Shown here piece by piece: positions 17,931 through 25,078 of a stretch of 64,000 nucleotides of DNA (position 1 is its first letter; each line of letters opens with the position of its first letter). The position numbers and the translations under genes are program-made. The notes under the pieces are model-generated. The model saw only the letters and a program-made list of their open reading frames with translations, did not search any database and was not told where the DNA came from. This DNA comes from Lewinella sp. JB7 (GTDB lineage Bacteria > Bacteroidota > Bacteroidia > Chitinophagales > Saprospiraceae), in NCBI RefSeq assembly GCF_024297185.1, contig NZ_JANCTD010000005.1, forward strand, positions 310,001 to 374,000. The letters run 5' to 3'.

Positions 17931-18365
17931 ATGTACTTCCCCGTGGTCAGTCCAGCTGACCTTGAACGAGCAAGATACCACCATCTTCACTCCCACGACC
18001 CCTTAATCCGCCAGCGGATGCACTTTTTGTGTTTGCGCACTCAGGGCCACGTCCCCGGGGAGAGCGCAAAGATCCTCAACATTCACCGGAACACGGCAAC
18101 GCTGTGGAGTAAGCTCTACATCACCCAAGGCATTAGCGAACTGCTCACCCACCAGCACTACCGACTGTACAGTGAGCTACTGGATCATATGCATAGAGTC
18201 AGTGCCGAGTATACTAATCAACCTCCCCGTAATTTGTCCCATGCGCGGGAGCGTATCGAGCAGCTCACCGGACTCAAGCGCGGACTGACCCAAGTGCGTC
18301 GCAACCTTAAACAAGTGCTAGGCTTAAAATGCCGTCGCTACCGCCGTCTACCGGGTGGTAATTAA
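17931..18365 (+). CDS. IS630-like transposase N-terminal fragment
   Basis: A 144-residue protein starting at the ATG at 17931, though an in-frame start at 17889 also exists. It has a helix-turn-helix region (GESAKILNIHRNTATLWSKL) and a later LKQVLGLKCRRYRRLPGG. Both look like the N-terminal DNA-binding half of IS630/Tc1-type transposases. The DDE catalytic half is absent. In the same frame after the TAA, 37 further open codons (SIEELAATQLVLYAIKNYL...) run to a TAG near 18477 but do not look like the DDE domain. It is probably a decayed insertion element at the edge of the defence island. Terminal inverted repeats were not identified. Confidence 0.55.
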   Translation: MYFPVVSPADLERARYHHLHSHDPLIRQRMHFLCLRTQGHVPGESAKILNIHRNTATLWSKLYITQGISELLTHQHYRLYSELLDHMHRVSAEYTNQPPRNLSHARERIEQLTGLKRGLTQVRRNLKQVLGLKCRRYRRLPGGN

Positions 18366-18502
18366 TCGATCGAAGAACTGGCGGCAACCCAACTCGTATT
18401 ATATGCCATAAAGAACTATCTAAATCGCTGGCACCCAAATTCCAAACCCTCAAACCAGACCCAAGCTTTTCACAGCTAGTGGCCGCGTGAAGTATAATTG
18501 GA

Positions 18503-18649
18503 CTAATGATCTCCCTCATTCCCGTAAAACCAGTGCCCAAATTCGTGTCCGATCACCCCACTGTAGTGGTATAGCAGATTACCGACTACTCCGATCAATA
18601 AGATGAATAGGATAATCTTCGCGATATCTTTAGGTGAGTTCAAATTCAT
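18503..18649 (-). CDS. 48-residue membrane peptide, paralogue of the neighbouring leader peptide
   Basis: The ATG at 18649 (preceded by AAAGGAAAA) opens a 48-residue frame. It has one hydrophobic segment (residues 11-26, IILFILLIGVVGNLLY) and ends GHEFGHWFYGNEGDH. That ending matches the C-terminus of the peptide at 18708-18872 (GHHFGHWWYGNEEDH) at 12 of 15 positions, and it is the strongest evidence that both are real genes. It has no double-glycine leader. It could be an immunity peptide, a leaderless bacteriocin-like peptide or a toxin; none is shown. It lies beyond a terminator, so it may have its own promoter. Confidence 0.7.
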   Translation of the reverse strand: MNLNSPKDIAKIILFILLIGVVGNLLYHYSGVIGHEFGHWFYGNEGDH

Positions 18650-18667
18650 TTTTCCTTTCACTTGCTT

Positions 18668-18700
18668 TTAAAAAATGCACGTCCTCGAAGGAGGACGTGC
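18668..18700 (-). terminator. Rho-independent terminator after the leader peptides
   Basis: GCACGTCCTC (18677-18686) and GAGGACGTGC (18691-18700) form a perfect 10-bp stem with a GAAG/CTTC loop. On the minus strand it is followed directly by ATTTTTTAAAA. It ends the transcript carrying the two double-glycine-like peptides. Confidence 0.9.
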
Positions 18701-18707
18701 AATATAG

Positions 18708-18872
18708 TTAATCGATTACATGATCCTCTTCGTTGCCATACCACCAGTGTCCGAAGTGGTGGCCGAGGTCTTGCCCAATCTCGTAAAGCAGGCCCCAGGG
18801 GGTCCAGCTTCCGGCGGAGGGCTGTTCGCCCCCCGTTACAGTGAGAATTTCGTGTTGTTGTAAGTTTTTCAT
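18708..18872 (-). CDS. 54-residue peptide with double-glycine-type leader
   Basis: The frame starts MKNLQQHEILTVTGG, which matches the pattern of double-glycine secretion leaders (L at 4, E at 8, L at 10, V at 12, GG at 14-15). Cleavage there would release a 39-residue core rich in Trp, Gly and His and ending GHHFGHWWYGNEEDHVID. Such leaders are normally cut by C39-peptidase ABC exporters, giving bacteriocins or signalling peptides. No C39 transporter is seen in the window. The gene follows the peptide at 18889-19062 by 16 bp and is followed by a strong terminator. Confidence 0.75.
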   Translation of the reverse strand: MKNLQQHEILTVTGGEQPSAGSWTPWGLLYEIGQDLGHHFGHWWYGNEEDHVID

Positions 18873-18888
18873 GGTTTTGAATTTATTG

Positions 18889-19062
18889 TTAACACTCTGG
18901 AATTACCGGAGTAATCGGTTCTTCTTCTTTCGCCGTGGTTTCATAGCGGGAATTGTTGCAGCCGTCGATGAATCCGGCGACAATGATGCCGACGCCTAAC
19001 ACGACAAGCCAGGGAATTCCTCCTTCGATGGTGGTGGTTTCTTCAAAAGATAAGGGTTGCAT
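18889..19062 (-). CDS. 57-residue peptide with double-glycine-type leader
   Basis: The frame begins MQPLSFEETTTIEGG, a second leader-like sequence ending in GG at 14-15 (L at 4, F at 6, E at 8, I at 12). The predicted core starts IPWLVVLGVGIIVAGFIDG, a hydrophobic glycine-rich segment like class IIb bacteriocin helices. It ends in an acidic/Pro-rich tail with a terminal Cys. It is the first of two adjacent leader peptides that share a terminator, an arrangement typical of two-peptide bacteriocins. Function is inferred only from this architecture. Confidence 0.7.
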   Translation of the reverse strand: MQPLSFEETTTIEGGIPWLVVLGVGIIVAGFIDGCNNSRYETTAKEEEPITPVIPEC

Positions 19063-19072
19063 AGACTGTTAT

Positions 19073-19336
19073 TTAGTCGTTATTAAATAGGATCCCATAC
19101 TGACCACGCTTCAAAGGAAGGTTGGTGATGGTTCCCGGTGATTGATAGTGCAATAATCCACCTTGCCACTCCACTATTTGTGGAGTGGTGTTAAATTTTT
19201 CAGAAAGGAAGACAATCCGCTTGTCCGAACGCCTCTCAGCATATAGGAACACGAGTTTGGGGATAGGGCAGCCTCCTGTGCGAATGATATCCGGTTCGGT
19301 AAGCCAATATATCCTGGTGATTTCCTTTACCGTATT
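19073..19336 (-). pseudogene. Possible 5'-truncated gene upstream of the leader peptides
   Basis: A minus-strand frame is open from just after a TAG (19337-19339) to a TAA at 19073-19075. It encodes about 87 residues that look like real protein (EITRIYWLTEPDIIRTGG, then RRSDKRIVFLSEKF, then LKRGQYGILFNND). It has no ATG; the first usable start is GTG at 19252, giving 59 residues. The stop is 10 bp from the first leader peptide, so it may be the lead gene of that operon, or the 3' remnant of one. I do not recognise the family. Confidence 0.35.
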
Positions 19337-19391
19337 CTACTGCAAAATCTATACTGCCGCCGGTCGTTTACTATGACTACACCCCACCCCC

Positions 19392-19778
19392 ATGCCCACA
19401 CCTCCCCGCCCGTCCCCGGGTATCTACCTTGAAGATCTCTACAATCCGCGCCGGCGCATCAGCCGCGAATATTTCCCCGCTTTTGCCCTCTTGTTGTTGG
19501 TTACTCCCGCACTCATATTCTTCGGGGTGCCTACGCTGCTCGCTATCCTGGCGAACCCCAGGCGACACGGCGATGGATTGCTGTTCGGGCAACCGCCGAT
19601 TATGTTTGCTCCCTACCTGTATCCGTGGTTTTATTTGGCGTATGTATACCTGGTGATTACCGTGTGCGTCAACCGGATGCGGGCGGCGGGTCGGTCGCTG
19701 TGGGTGTTGCTTGTGCCGGTGTATAATGTGTACGTGCTGCTTACGGGGGCGGATCGGATAGGGGAGAACGGGGAGTAA
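19392..19778 (+). CDS. DUF805-like membrane protein
   Basis: A 128-residue protein with an N-terminal cytoplasmic stretch (GIYLEDLYNPRRRISREYF) and three hydrophobic segments. The sequence VNRMRAAGRSLWVLLVPVYNVYVLL matches the DUF805 pattern of an RLHDxGRS-type loop before the last membrane span. Its role is unknown; DUF805 proteins are small inner-membrane proteins. The ATG at 19392 gives the full domain. It runs opposite to the peptide cluster. Confidence 0.7.
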   Translation: MPTPPRPSPGIYLEDLYNPRRRISREYFPAFALLLLVTPALIFFGVPTLLAILANPRRHGDGLLFGQPPIMFAPYLYPWFYLAYVYLVITVCVNRMRAAGRSLWVLLVPVYNVYVLLTGADRIGENGE

Positions 19779-19806
19779 TGGAAGTTTGGTGGACGAAGAC
19801 TTATCA

Positions 19807-19858
19807 GCGCGGCCGGAAGCCGCATCGAACTACGCGGCCGGAGGCCGCATCGTACTTG
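19807..19858. repeat. REP-like GCGGCCGG(A/G)GCCGC doublet
   Basis: Two near-identical 26-bp units, each with a GCGGCC/GGCCGC-type hairpin followed by ATCG, lie back to back before the DUF2059/DUF1684 gene. The same family occurs inverted at 8704-8746. Confidence 0.65.
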
Positions 19859-19925
19859 GTCGGCTCCCGCGCACCGCCGCCCAGTTCACTCCAACAATTA
19901 CCTTGCCGCGAATTCACCTACCCCT

Positions 19926-21245
19926 ATGAATAAGCTTTTACCCCTACTCGGCTTTGTTTTTTTGCTAGCCTTCCGTCCCATACCGCTCCACGCGCAAATG
20001 CCGGATACCGATGCTCCCCCGGACCGTACCGGCGAACTCATCGACCGGCTGTACAGCGTCGAAGGCTTTCAGGCCCGCTTCAGTCAGGCGTTGGAGGCAA
20101 ACCCCGCATTCACGGCCAACGCCGGCGAACGGGTATTCATCGACCGGCTATCGGCCCGCGCCCGGGAAAGCGCGCTGTTCACCTACGCTACCGCGGTCCG
20201 TACGATGCTGGAAGATTTCACCCCGGAGGAGATCGAGGCCATGATCACGGCCCTGGACTCGCCCGCCGGACCTCCCCTGATTCGTCTACTGCTGGCCGAT
20301 CAGCTCACGCTCCACCAACGGCTCGCGGACTACGTCACCACCATCGTAGACGACGGACTGGCCGCGCTGGTGACCCGCGATAGCCTGCTCTATATGCGGG
20401 AATTCAGTCAGGACCTCCGCCAGATCATGGACGGCGAATACCTGGACAGCCCCCTGCCCGGCGCGGCGAACACCGTACGGCGGGAAGGAAACCTACAGAC
20501 CGAGCAGGTCGGGGAGGCGATCTTCCGCTTCGATATCGAATGGCTGTCGAACAGCAAGTATTCCATCAGCGACCGAAAAAGCAATCCCGTCACCCTGGGC
20601 CCGCCCCTGGTGGTCAACATCTACGAGATAGAGGGCAATGAATTCAGGTACATCTGGATGAATCCCGACGGCTCCTACGGTAAGGACCACCTGATCAAAA
20701 CCGGCTACACCTCCTACGAACAAGAACTCAAAACCTTCCGCTGGGCCCTCAACGAGCAGTACCTGAGCCCCGGCACGTCGCCCCTGCCCGCAGCCGACCG
20801 GGAGGCCTTCGCGGCGGGGGAGGGCCACGGTTTTTATCCCCCCGACGAAAGTCTCCGCATCACCGCCCGCTTCACGCCCGACACCACCTTTGCCCAACTT
20901 ACCATGGCCACCAGTAGTGCGGATTCCGTGACCTATAGGGTGTACGGCAAAGCGCACTTCAAAGTGGGCGGCGAAGCGCAGGAGCTCACCTTATACCAAA
21001 GCACCAATGACGAGGTGACGACCCTGTTCGTTCCGTTCCAGGACGCAACCTCGGGAACAAGCAGCTACGGCGGCGGCAGGTATATGGACGTCCCCGTACC
21101 GGCCGGGGATACCGTGGTGCTCGACTTCAACAAGGCTTACAATCCCTACTGCGCGTATACGGATGGGTACGCCTGTCCGGTACCCCCCGCGGAGAATCGC
21201 CTGCGGGTCGCCGTAGCGGCGGGGGTAATGGCGCCGGTGAAATGA
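19926..21245 (+). CDS. Secreted DUF2059-like/DUF1684 fusion protein
   Basis: A 439-residue exported protein with a signal peptide ending near residue 24 (PLHAQ). Residues 35-120 resemble DUF2059 (FTPEEIEAMITALDSPAGPPL). Residues 290-435 match DUF1684, including YGGGRYMDVPVPAGD, DFNKAYNPYCAYTDGYACP and PPAENRL. The middle part (about 165-265, IFRFDIEWLSNSKYSISDRK) is a separate unrecognised domain. DUF1684 proteins are secreted or envelope proteins of unknown function with conserved Cys residues. The combination is unusual. It stands alone between two intergenic regions. Confidence 0.75.
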   Translation: MNKLLPLLGFVFLLAFRPIPLHAQMPDTDAPPDRTGELIDRLYSVEGFQARFSQALEANPAFTANAGERVFIDRLSARARESALFTYATAVRTMLEDFTPEEIEAMITALDSPAGPPLIRLLLADQLTLHQRLADYVTTIVDDGLAALVTRDSLLYMREFSQDLRQIMDGEYLDSPLPGAANTVRREGNLQTEQVGEAIFRFDIEWLSNSKYSISDRKSNPVTLGPPLVVNIYEIEGNEFRYIWMNPDGSYGKDHLIKTGYTSYEQELKTFRWALNEQYLSPGTSPLPAADREAFAAGEGHGFYPPDESLRITARFTPDTTFAQLTMATSSADSVTYRVYGKAHFKVGGEAQELTLYQSTNDEVTTLFVPFQDATSGTSSYGGGRYMDVPVPAGDTVVLDFNKAYNPYCAYTDGYACPVPPAENRLRVAVAAGVMAPVK

Positions 21246-21333
21246 GGCCTTTGGGCAGCGGGAGCCATCGCTAGCAAACCCGGTGCCCGTCCTCCGCGTT
21301 CTCTCCCTTTACCCCAATCGAATACCAACCCCT

Positions 21334-22896
21334 ATGGCCAGTCCCAATACCCCGGAAGTAGCGTCCCCCCTCGTCCACCCCGAAATCGAAAAGGTGGAGT
21401 TGAAGTATCTCACGATCCGGGAGTACAAGCAGCTGCGGGCCATCATGGAGAAAGCCTACGCCATGCTGCCCGACGCGGCCTGGTCGCGCGGCGAGATCCA
21501 GCAACTGATCGAACGCTTCCCGGAGGGGCAGGTCGCCATCCACATCAACGGACAACTCGCCGGCTGCGCCCTGTCGATCATCGTGGACTACTCCAAGTTT
21601 AACGACAACCACACCTATGAGGAGATTACCGGCAAGTACACCTTCGATACCCACGACCCGGAGGGGAATATCCTCTACGGGGTAGACGTCTTCGTAGCCC
21701 CCCAGTTTCGTGGCCTGCGCCTCGGCCGGCGCATGTACGACTACCGTAAGGAGCTGTGCGAGGAGTGGAACCTGGAGGGCATCATGTTCGGCGGCCGCCT
21801 GCCGAAGTACTACGAGTATGCCGACAAGCTGACGCCCAAGCAGTACATCGACCGGGTGAAGTCGAAGGACATCCACGACCCCGTCCTGAATTTTCAGTTC
21901 GCCAACGATTTCGTGGTCAAGAAGATCATGAAGAACTACCTCGAGGGCGACCTGGAGAGTAAGGAGTACGCCGCACTACTGATGTGGAACAACGTGCTCT
22001 ACACCGCCCCGACCCGCAAGGTGGGCACCGACAAGAGCGTCGTGCGCCTCGGACTCGTCCAGTGGCAGATGCGGCCCTACCGGAGCATCGAGGAATTGCT
22101 GGAGCACGCGGAGTACTTCGTGGATGCCGTAGCGGCCTACCGCTCGGATTTCGCCCTGTTCCCGGAGTTCTTCAACGCGCCGCTGATGGCCGACTATAAC
22201 GACCTCCCCGAGCCGGAAGCTATCCGCAAACTGGCGGAGTTCACCGAGCCCCTCGTGAAGAAGTTCTCGGAGTTCAGCATCTCCTACAACATCAACATCA
22301 TCACCGGCTCCATGCCCTCGGTGGAGGACGGCAAGCTCTACAACGTCGGCTACCTCTGCAAGCGCGACGGCTCGGTAGAGAAGTTCTACAAGCTGCACGT
22401 AACCCCCGACGAGGCCAAGGTCTGGGGCATGGTGGGCGGTACACAGCTACGCGCCTTCGATACCGACTGCGGCAAGATCGGCATCCTGATCTGCTACGAC
22501 GTTGAGTTCCCCGAACTGCCCCGCTTACTGGCCGAGCAGGACGTGGACATCCTCTTCGTTCCCTTCCTCACCGACACCCAGAACGGCTATAGCCGGGTAC
22601 GTCACTGCGCTCAGGCCCGCGCCATCGAGAACGAGTGCTACGTGGCCATCGCCGGCTCGGTGGGCAACCTGCCGAAGGTGCACAATATGGACATCCAGTA
22701 CGCCCAGTCGATGGTCTTTACGCCTTGCGACTTCGCCTTCCCCAGCAACGGCGTCAAGGCCGAAGCTACCCCGAACACGGAAATGATCCTGGTGGCCGAC
22801 GTTGACCTCGATCTGCTGAAGGAACTCCACGAACACGGCAGCGTGCACAACCTGCGGGACCGGCGAACGGACGTGTATTCGCTGACGCTGAAGTAG
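21334..22896 (+). CDS. GNAT acetyltransferase-nitrilase fusion
   Basis: A 520-residue protein. The N-terminal GNAT domain (about 20-215) carries VFVAPQFRGLRLGRRMYDYR, the acetyl-CoA-binding motif. The C-terminal carbon-nitrogen hydrolase domain (about 240-515) has the Glu-Lys-Cys triad: E278 (FPEFF), K353 (KLH) and C387 (ICYDVEFPEL). Such fusions are found widely and probably hydrolyse an amide while acetylating or sensing a related amine; the substrate is not known. The ATG at 21334 is chosen over the in-frame start at 21283 because the conserved region begins shortly after it. Confidence 0.9.
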   Translation: MASPNTPEVASPLVHPEIEKVELKYLTIREYKQLRAIMEKAYAMLPDAAWSRGEIQQLIERFPEGQVAIHINGQLAGCALSIIVDYSKFNDNHTYEEITGKYTFDTHDPEGNILYGVDVFVAPQFRGLRLGRRMYDYRKELCEEWNLEGIMFGGRLPKYYEYADKLTPKQYIDRVKSKDIHDPVLNFQFANDFVVKKIMKNYLEGDLESKEYAALLMWNNVLYTAPTRKVGTDKSVVRLGLVQWQMRPYRSIEELLEHAEYFVDAVAAYRSDFALFPEFFNAPLMADYNDLPEPEAIRKLAEFTEPLVKKFSEFSISYNINIITGSMPSVEDGKLYNVGYLCKRDGSVEKFYKLHVTPDEAKVWGMVGGTQLRAFDTDCGKIGILICYDVEFPELPRLLAEQDVDILFVPFLTDTQNGYSRVRHCAQARAIENECYVAIAGSVGNLPKVHNMDIQYAQSMVFTPCDFAFPSNGVKAEATPNTEMILVADVDLDLLKELHEHGSVHNLRDRRTDVYSLTLK

Positions 22897-22915
22897 GTGG
22901 GGGAAATTTAGCTTT

Positions 22916-23570
22916 AGGTCGAGTGGCCTTTGGTCCGAGACTTTTTCTCACCACGGATTGAGGTCGAGACGTTGCACGCCGAGGGGTGGCTCTTCACCAC
23001 GGATGACCACCGATTCTCACGGATTAAGGTCGAGGCGTTGCACGCCGAGGGGCAGTAGCTCCTCACCACGGATAGCCACCGATCCTCACGGATTTAAGGT
23101 CGAGGCGTTGCACGCCGAGGGGGGCAGTTGCTCCTCACCACGGATGGCCACCGATTCTCACGGATTAAGGTCGAGGCGTTGCACGCCGAGGGGGTAGCTC
23201 CTCACCACGGATGACCACCGATTCTCACGGATTTGTTTGCGGATTTGAGCATCATCAGGTCGAGTGGCCTCTGGTCCGAGACTTCACCACGGATAGCCAC
23301 CGATTCTCACGGATTAAGGTCGAGGCGTTGCACGCCGAGGGGGTAGCTCCTCACCACGGATGGCCACCGATTTGCACGGATTCGAGCATCATCAGGTCGA
23401 GTGGCCTCTGGTCCGAGTCTTCACCACGGATGGCCACCGATTCTCACGGATTTGAGCATCATCAGGTCGAGGCGTTGCACGCCGAATGTGGTAGCTCCTC
23501 ACCACGGACAGCCACTGATTTGGTTTACGGATTTTTCACAACTCACTCGTCGTCCCCTACAGTTCGTCGC
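22916..23570 (+). repeat. Mosaic repeat cluster, forward orientation
   Basis: Three short modules alternate: GGTCGAGGCGTTGCACGCCG (hairpin GGCGT-TGC-ACGCC), GGTCGAGTGGCCTCTGGTCC + GAGAC, and TCACCACGGATGGCCACCGA + TTCTCACGGATT. About nine copies of the last are seen, roughly every 65-78 bp. This fills most of the 700-bp gap between the GNAT-nitrilase and DUF1501 genes. Short frames through it give repetitive Arg/His/Gly-rich peptides and are not genes. The same modules recur inverted at 28366-29010. Confidence 0.9.
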
Positions 23571-23596
23571 CCGACTTGACTAGAGAAAGTACCCCC

Positions 23597-25078
23597 TCAC
23601 GCCAGCACATCCCGCACCACTTCCCCGTGCACGTCCGTGAGCCGGTAGCGGCGGCCCTGGTGCTTGAAGGTGAGGCGTTCGTGGTCCACGCCGGCGAGGT
23701 GGAGTAGGGTAGCCTGAAAGTCGTGGACGTGCACTGGGTGTTCCACGATGTTGTAGCCGAGCTCGTCGGTCCGGCCGTAGCTGATGCCGGGTTTGACGCC
23801 GGCGCCGGCCATCCAAATGGTGAAGCAGCGCGGGTGGTGGTCGCGGCCGTAGTTGGTGGCGGTGAGGCTGCCCTGACTGAAGTTGGTGCGGCCAAATTCA
23901 CCGCCCCAAATTACCAGAGTATCCTCCAGGAGTCCGCGGCGCTTGAGGTCGGTCACGAGGGCGGCGGAGGCCCGGTCGGTGTCGCGGGCCTGTGAGGCGA
24001 TCTCGCGGGGCAGGTCGGCGTGCTGGTCCCACCCGAGGTGGTAGAGCTGGATGAACTTCACGTCCCGCTCGGCCATCCGGCGGGCGAGGAGGCAGTTGGC
24101 GGCGTAGGTGCCCGGTTTGCGGGCGTCCTCTCCGTACAGTTCGAATACTTCGTCCGGCTCGTCGGAGAGGTCCATCACTTCCGGCACGGAGGTTTGCATT
24201 CGGTAGGCCATTTCGTACTGGCTGATGCGGCTGTCGATCTCGGGGTCACCGAAGTCCCGGAGGCGCAGTTCGTTCAGTTTGGCCAGCCCGTCGAGGAAGC
24301 GGCGGCGAGTGTTGCGGTCCACGCCCGCGGGGTCGCGGAGGTAGAGGACGGGATCCTTACCGCCGCGGAACTGCACGCCCTGGTGGAGGGAGGGTAGGAA
24401 GCCGTTGCCCCAGAGACGGGAGTAGATCGGCTGGGGCCGCTGGGCGCCGCGGCTCAGCAGTACCGTGAAGGCGGGCATGTTTTCGTTGTCGCTGCCCAGT
24501 CCGTAACTCATCCAGGACCCGATGCTCGGTCGTCCCGCCTGCTGACTGCCGGTCTGGAAAAAGGTGATGGCCGGATCGTGGTTAATCGCCTCGGTGTGCA
24601 TCGTCTTGATGAAGCAGAGGTCGTCGGCAATGGCCGCCGTATGGGGCATCAGTTCGCTTACCCAGGCCCGGCTTTCGCCATGTTGCTGGAAGTCGAAGAG
24701 GGAGCCGGCCATCGGTTTGCTGCCCTGGCCGGAGGTCATGCCGGTGAGCCGCTGATCGCCGCGAACGCTCTCGGGCAGTTCCTCGCCCTGACGCTCTTGC
24801 AGCACGGGCTTATGGTCGAAGAGTTCGTACTGGCTGGGCCCGCCCGACTGAAAGAGGTAGATCACCCGCTTGGCAATGCGTGGCAGGTGGAGGCGGGAAG
24901 TCGGATCCGGGGACTGGATGAGGGCGGGCTTCTCTTTGCTACAGCCCAGCAGGGTACCCATCGCCAGCGACCCCAATCCTAGGCTAGCCCGGCCGAAAAA
25001 GTGGCGGCGGTTCATCCGTAATCTGGCCTCGTCGGTGGGGTCGAGCAACATAGTGGGGTGTTTGGGGAGATGCCTCAT
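23597..25078 (-). CDS. DUF1501 protein with Tat signal
   Basis: A 493-residue protein with a twin-arginine signal (MNRRHFFGRASLGLGSLAMG, residues 22-41) ending at a lipobox-like LLGC. The body is DUF1501 (IYLFQSGGPSQYELFDHKP, GGEFGRTNFSQG, GRDHHPRCFTIWMAGAG), a relative of the alkaline phosphatase/sulfatase fold common in Planctomycetes and marine Bacteroidota. It always pairs with DUF1549/DUF1553 proteins, as here: its ATG at 25078 overlaps the upstream stop (ATGA). An ATG at 25051 is also possible. It probably works in the periplasm on complex glycans; the reaction is unknown. Confidence 0.92.
   Translation of the reverse strand: MRHLPKHPTMLLDPTDEARLRMNRRHFFGRASLGLGSLAMGTLLGCSKEKPALIQSPDPTSRLHLPRIAKRVIYLFQSGGPSQYELFDHKPVLQERQGEELPESVRGDQRLTGMTSGQGSKPMAGSLFDFQQHGESRAWVSELMPHTAAIADDLCFIKTMHTEAINHDPAITFFQTGSQQAGRPSIGSWMSYGLGSDNENMPAFTVLLSRGAQRPQPIYSRLWGNGFLPSLHQGVQFRGGKDPVLYLRDPAGVDRNTRRRFLDGLAKLNELRLRDFGDPEIDSRISQYEMAYRMQTSVPEVMDLSDEPDEVFELYGEDARKPGTYAANCLLARRMAERDVKFIQLYHLGWDQHADLPREIASQARDTDRASAALVTDLKRRGLLEDTLVIWGGEFGRTNFSQGSLTATNYGRDHHPRCFTIWMAGAGVKPGISYGRTDELGYNIVEHPVHVHDFQATLLHLAGVDHERLTFKHQGRRYRLTDVHGEVVRDVLA

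Noticed and set aside
18307-18540. 77-codon minus-strand frame overlapping the 48-residue peptide gene
   Set aside because: No recognisable features; the overlapping peptide has a paralogue 60 bp away and is the better candidate.
19185-19376. 63-codon plus-strand frame before the DUF805 gene
   Set aside because: The opposite strand has the more protein-like frame adjoining the leader-peptide operon. I see no family or start signal for the plus frame.
22916-23570. Possible CRISPR array
   Set aside because: The intervals between repeated modules are themselves repeated rather than unique, unit lengths vary, and no cas gene is nearby. The same holds for 28366-29010 and the two arrays near 1 and 4 kb.
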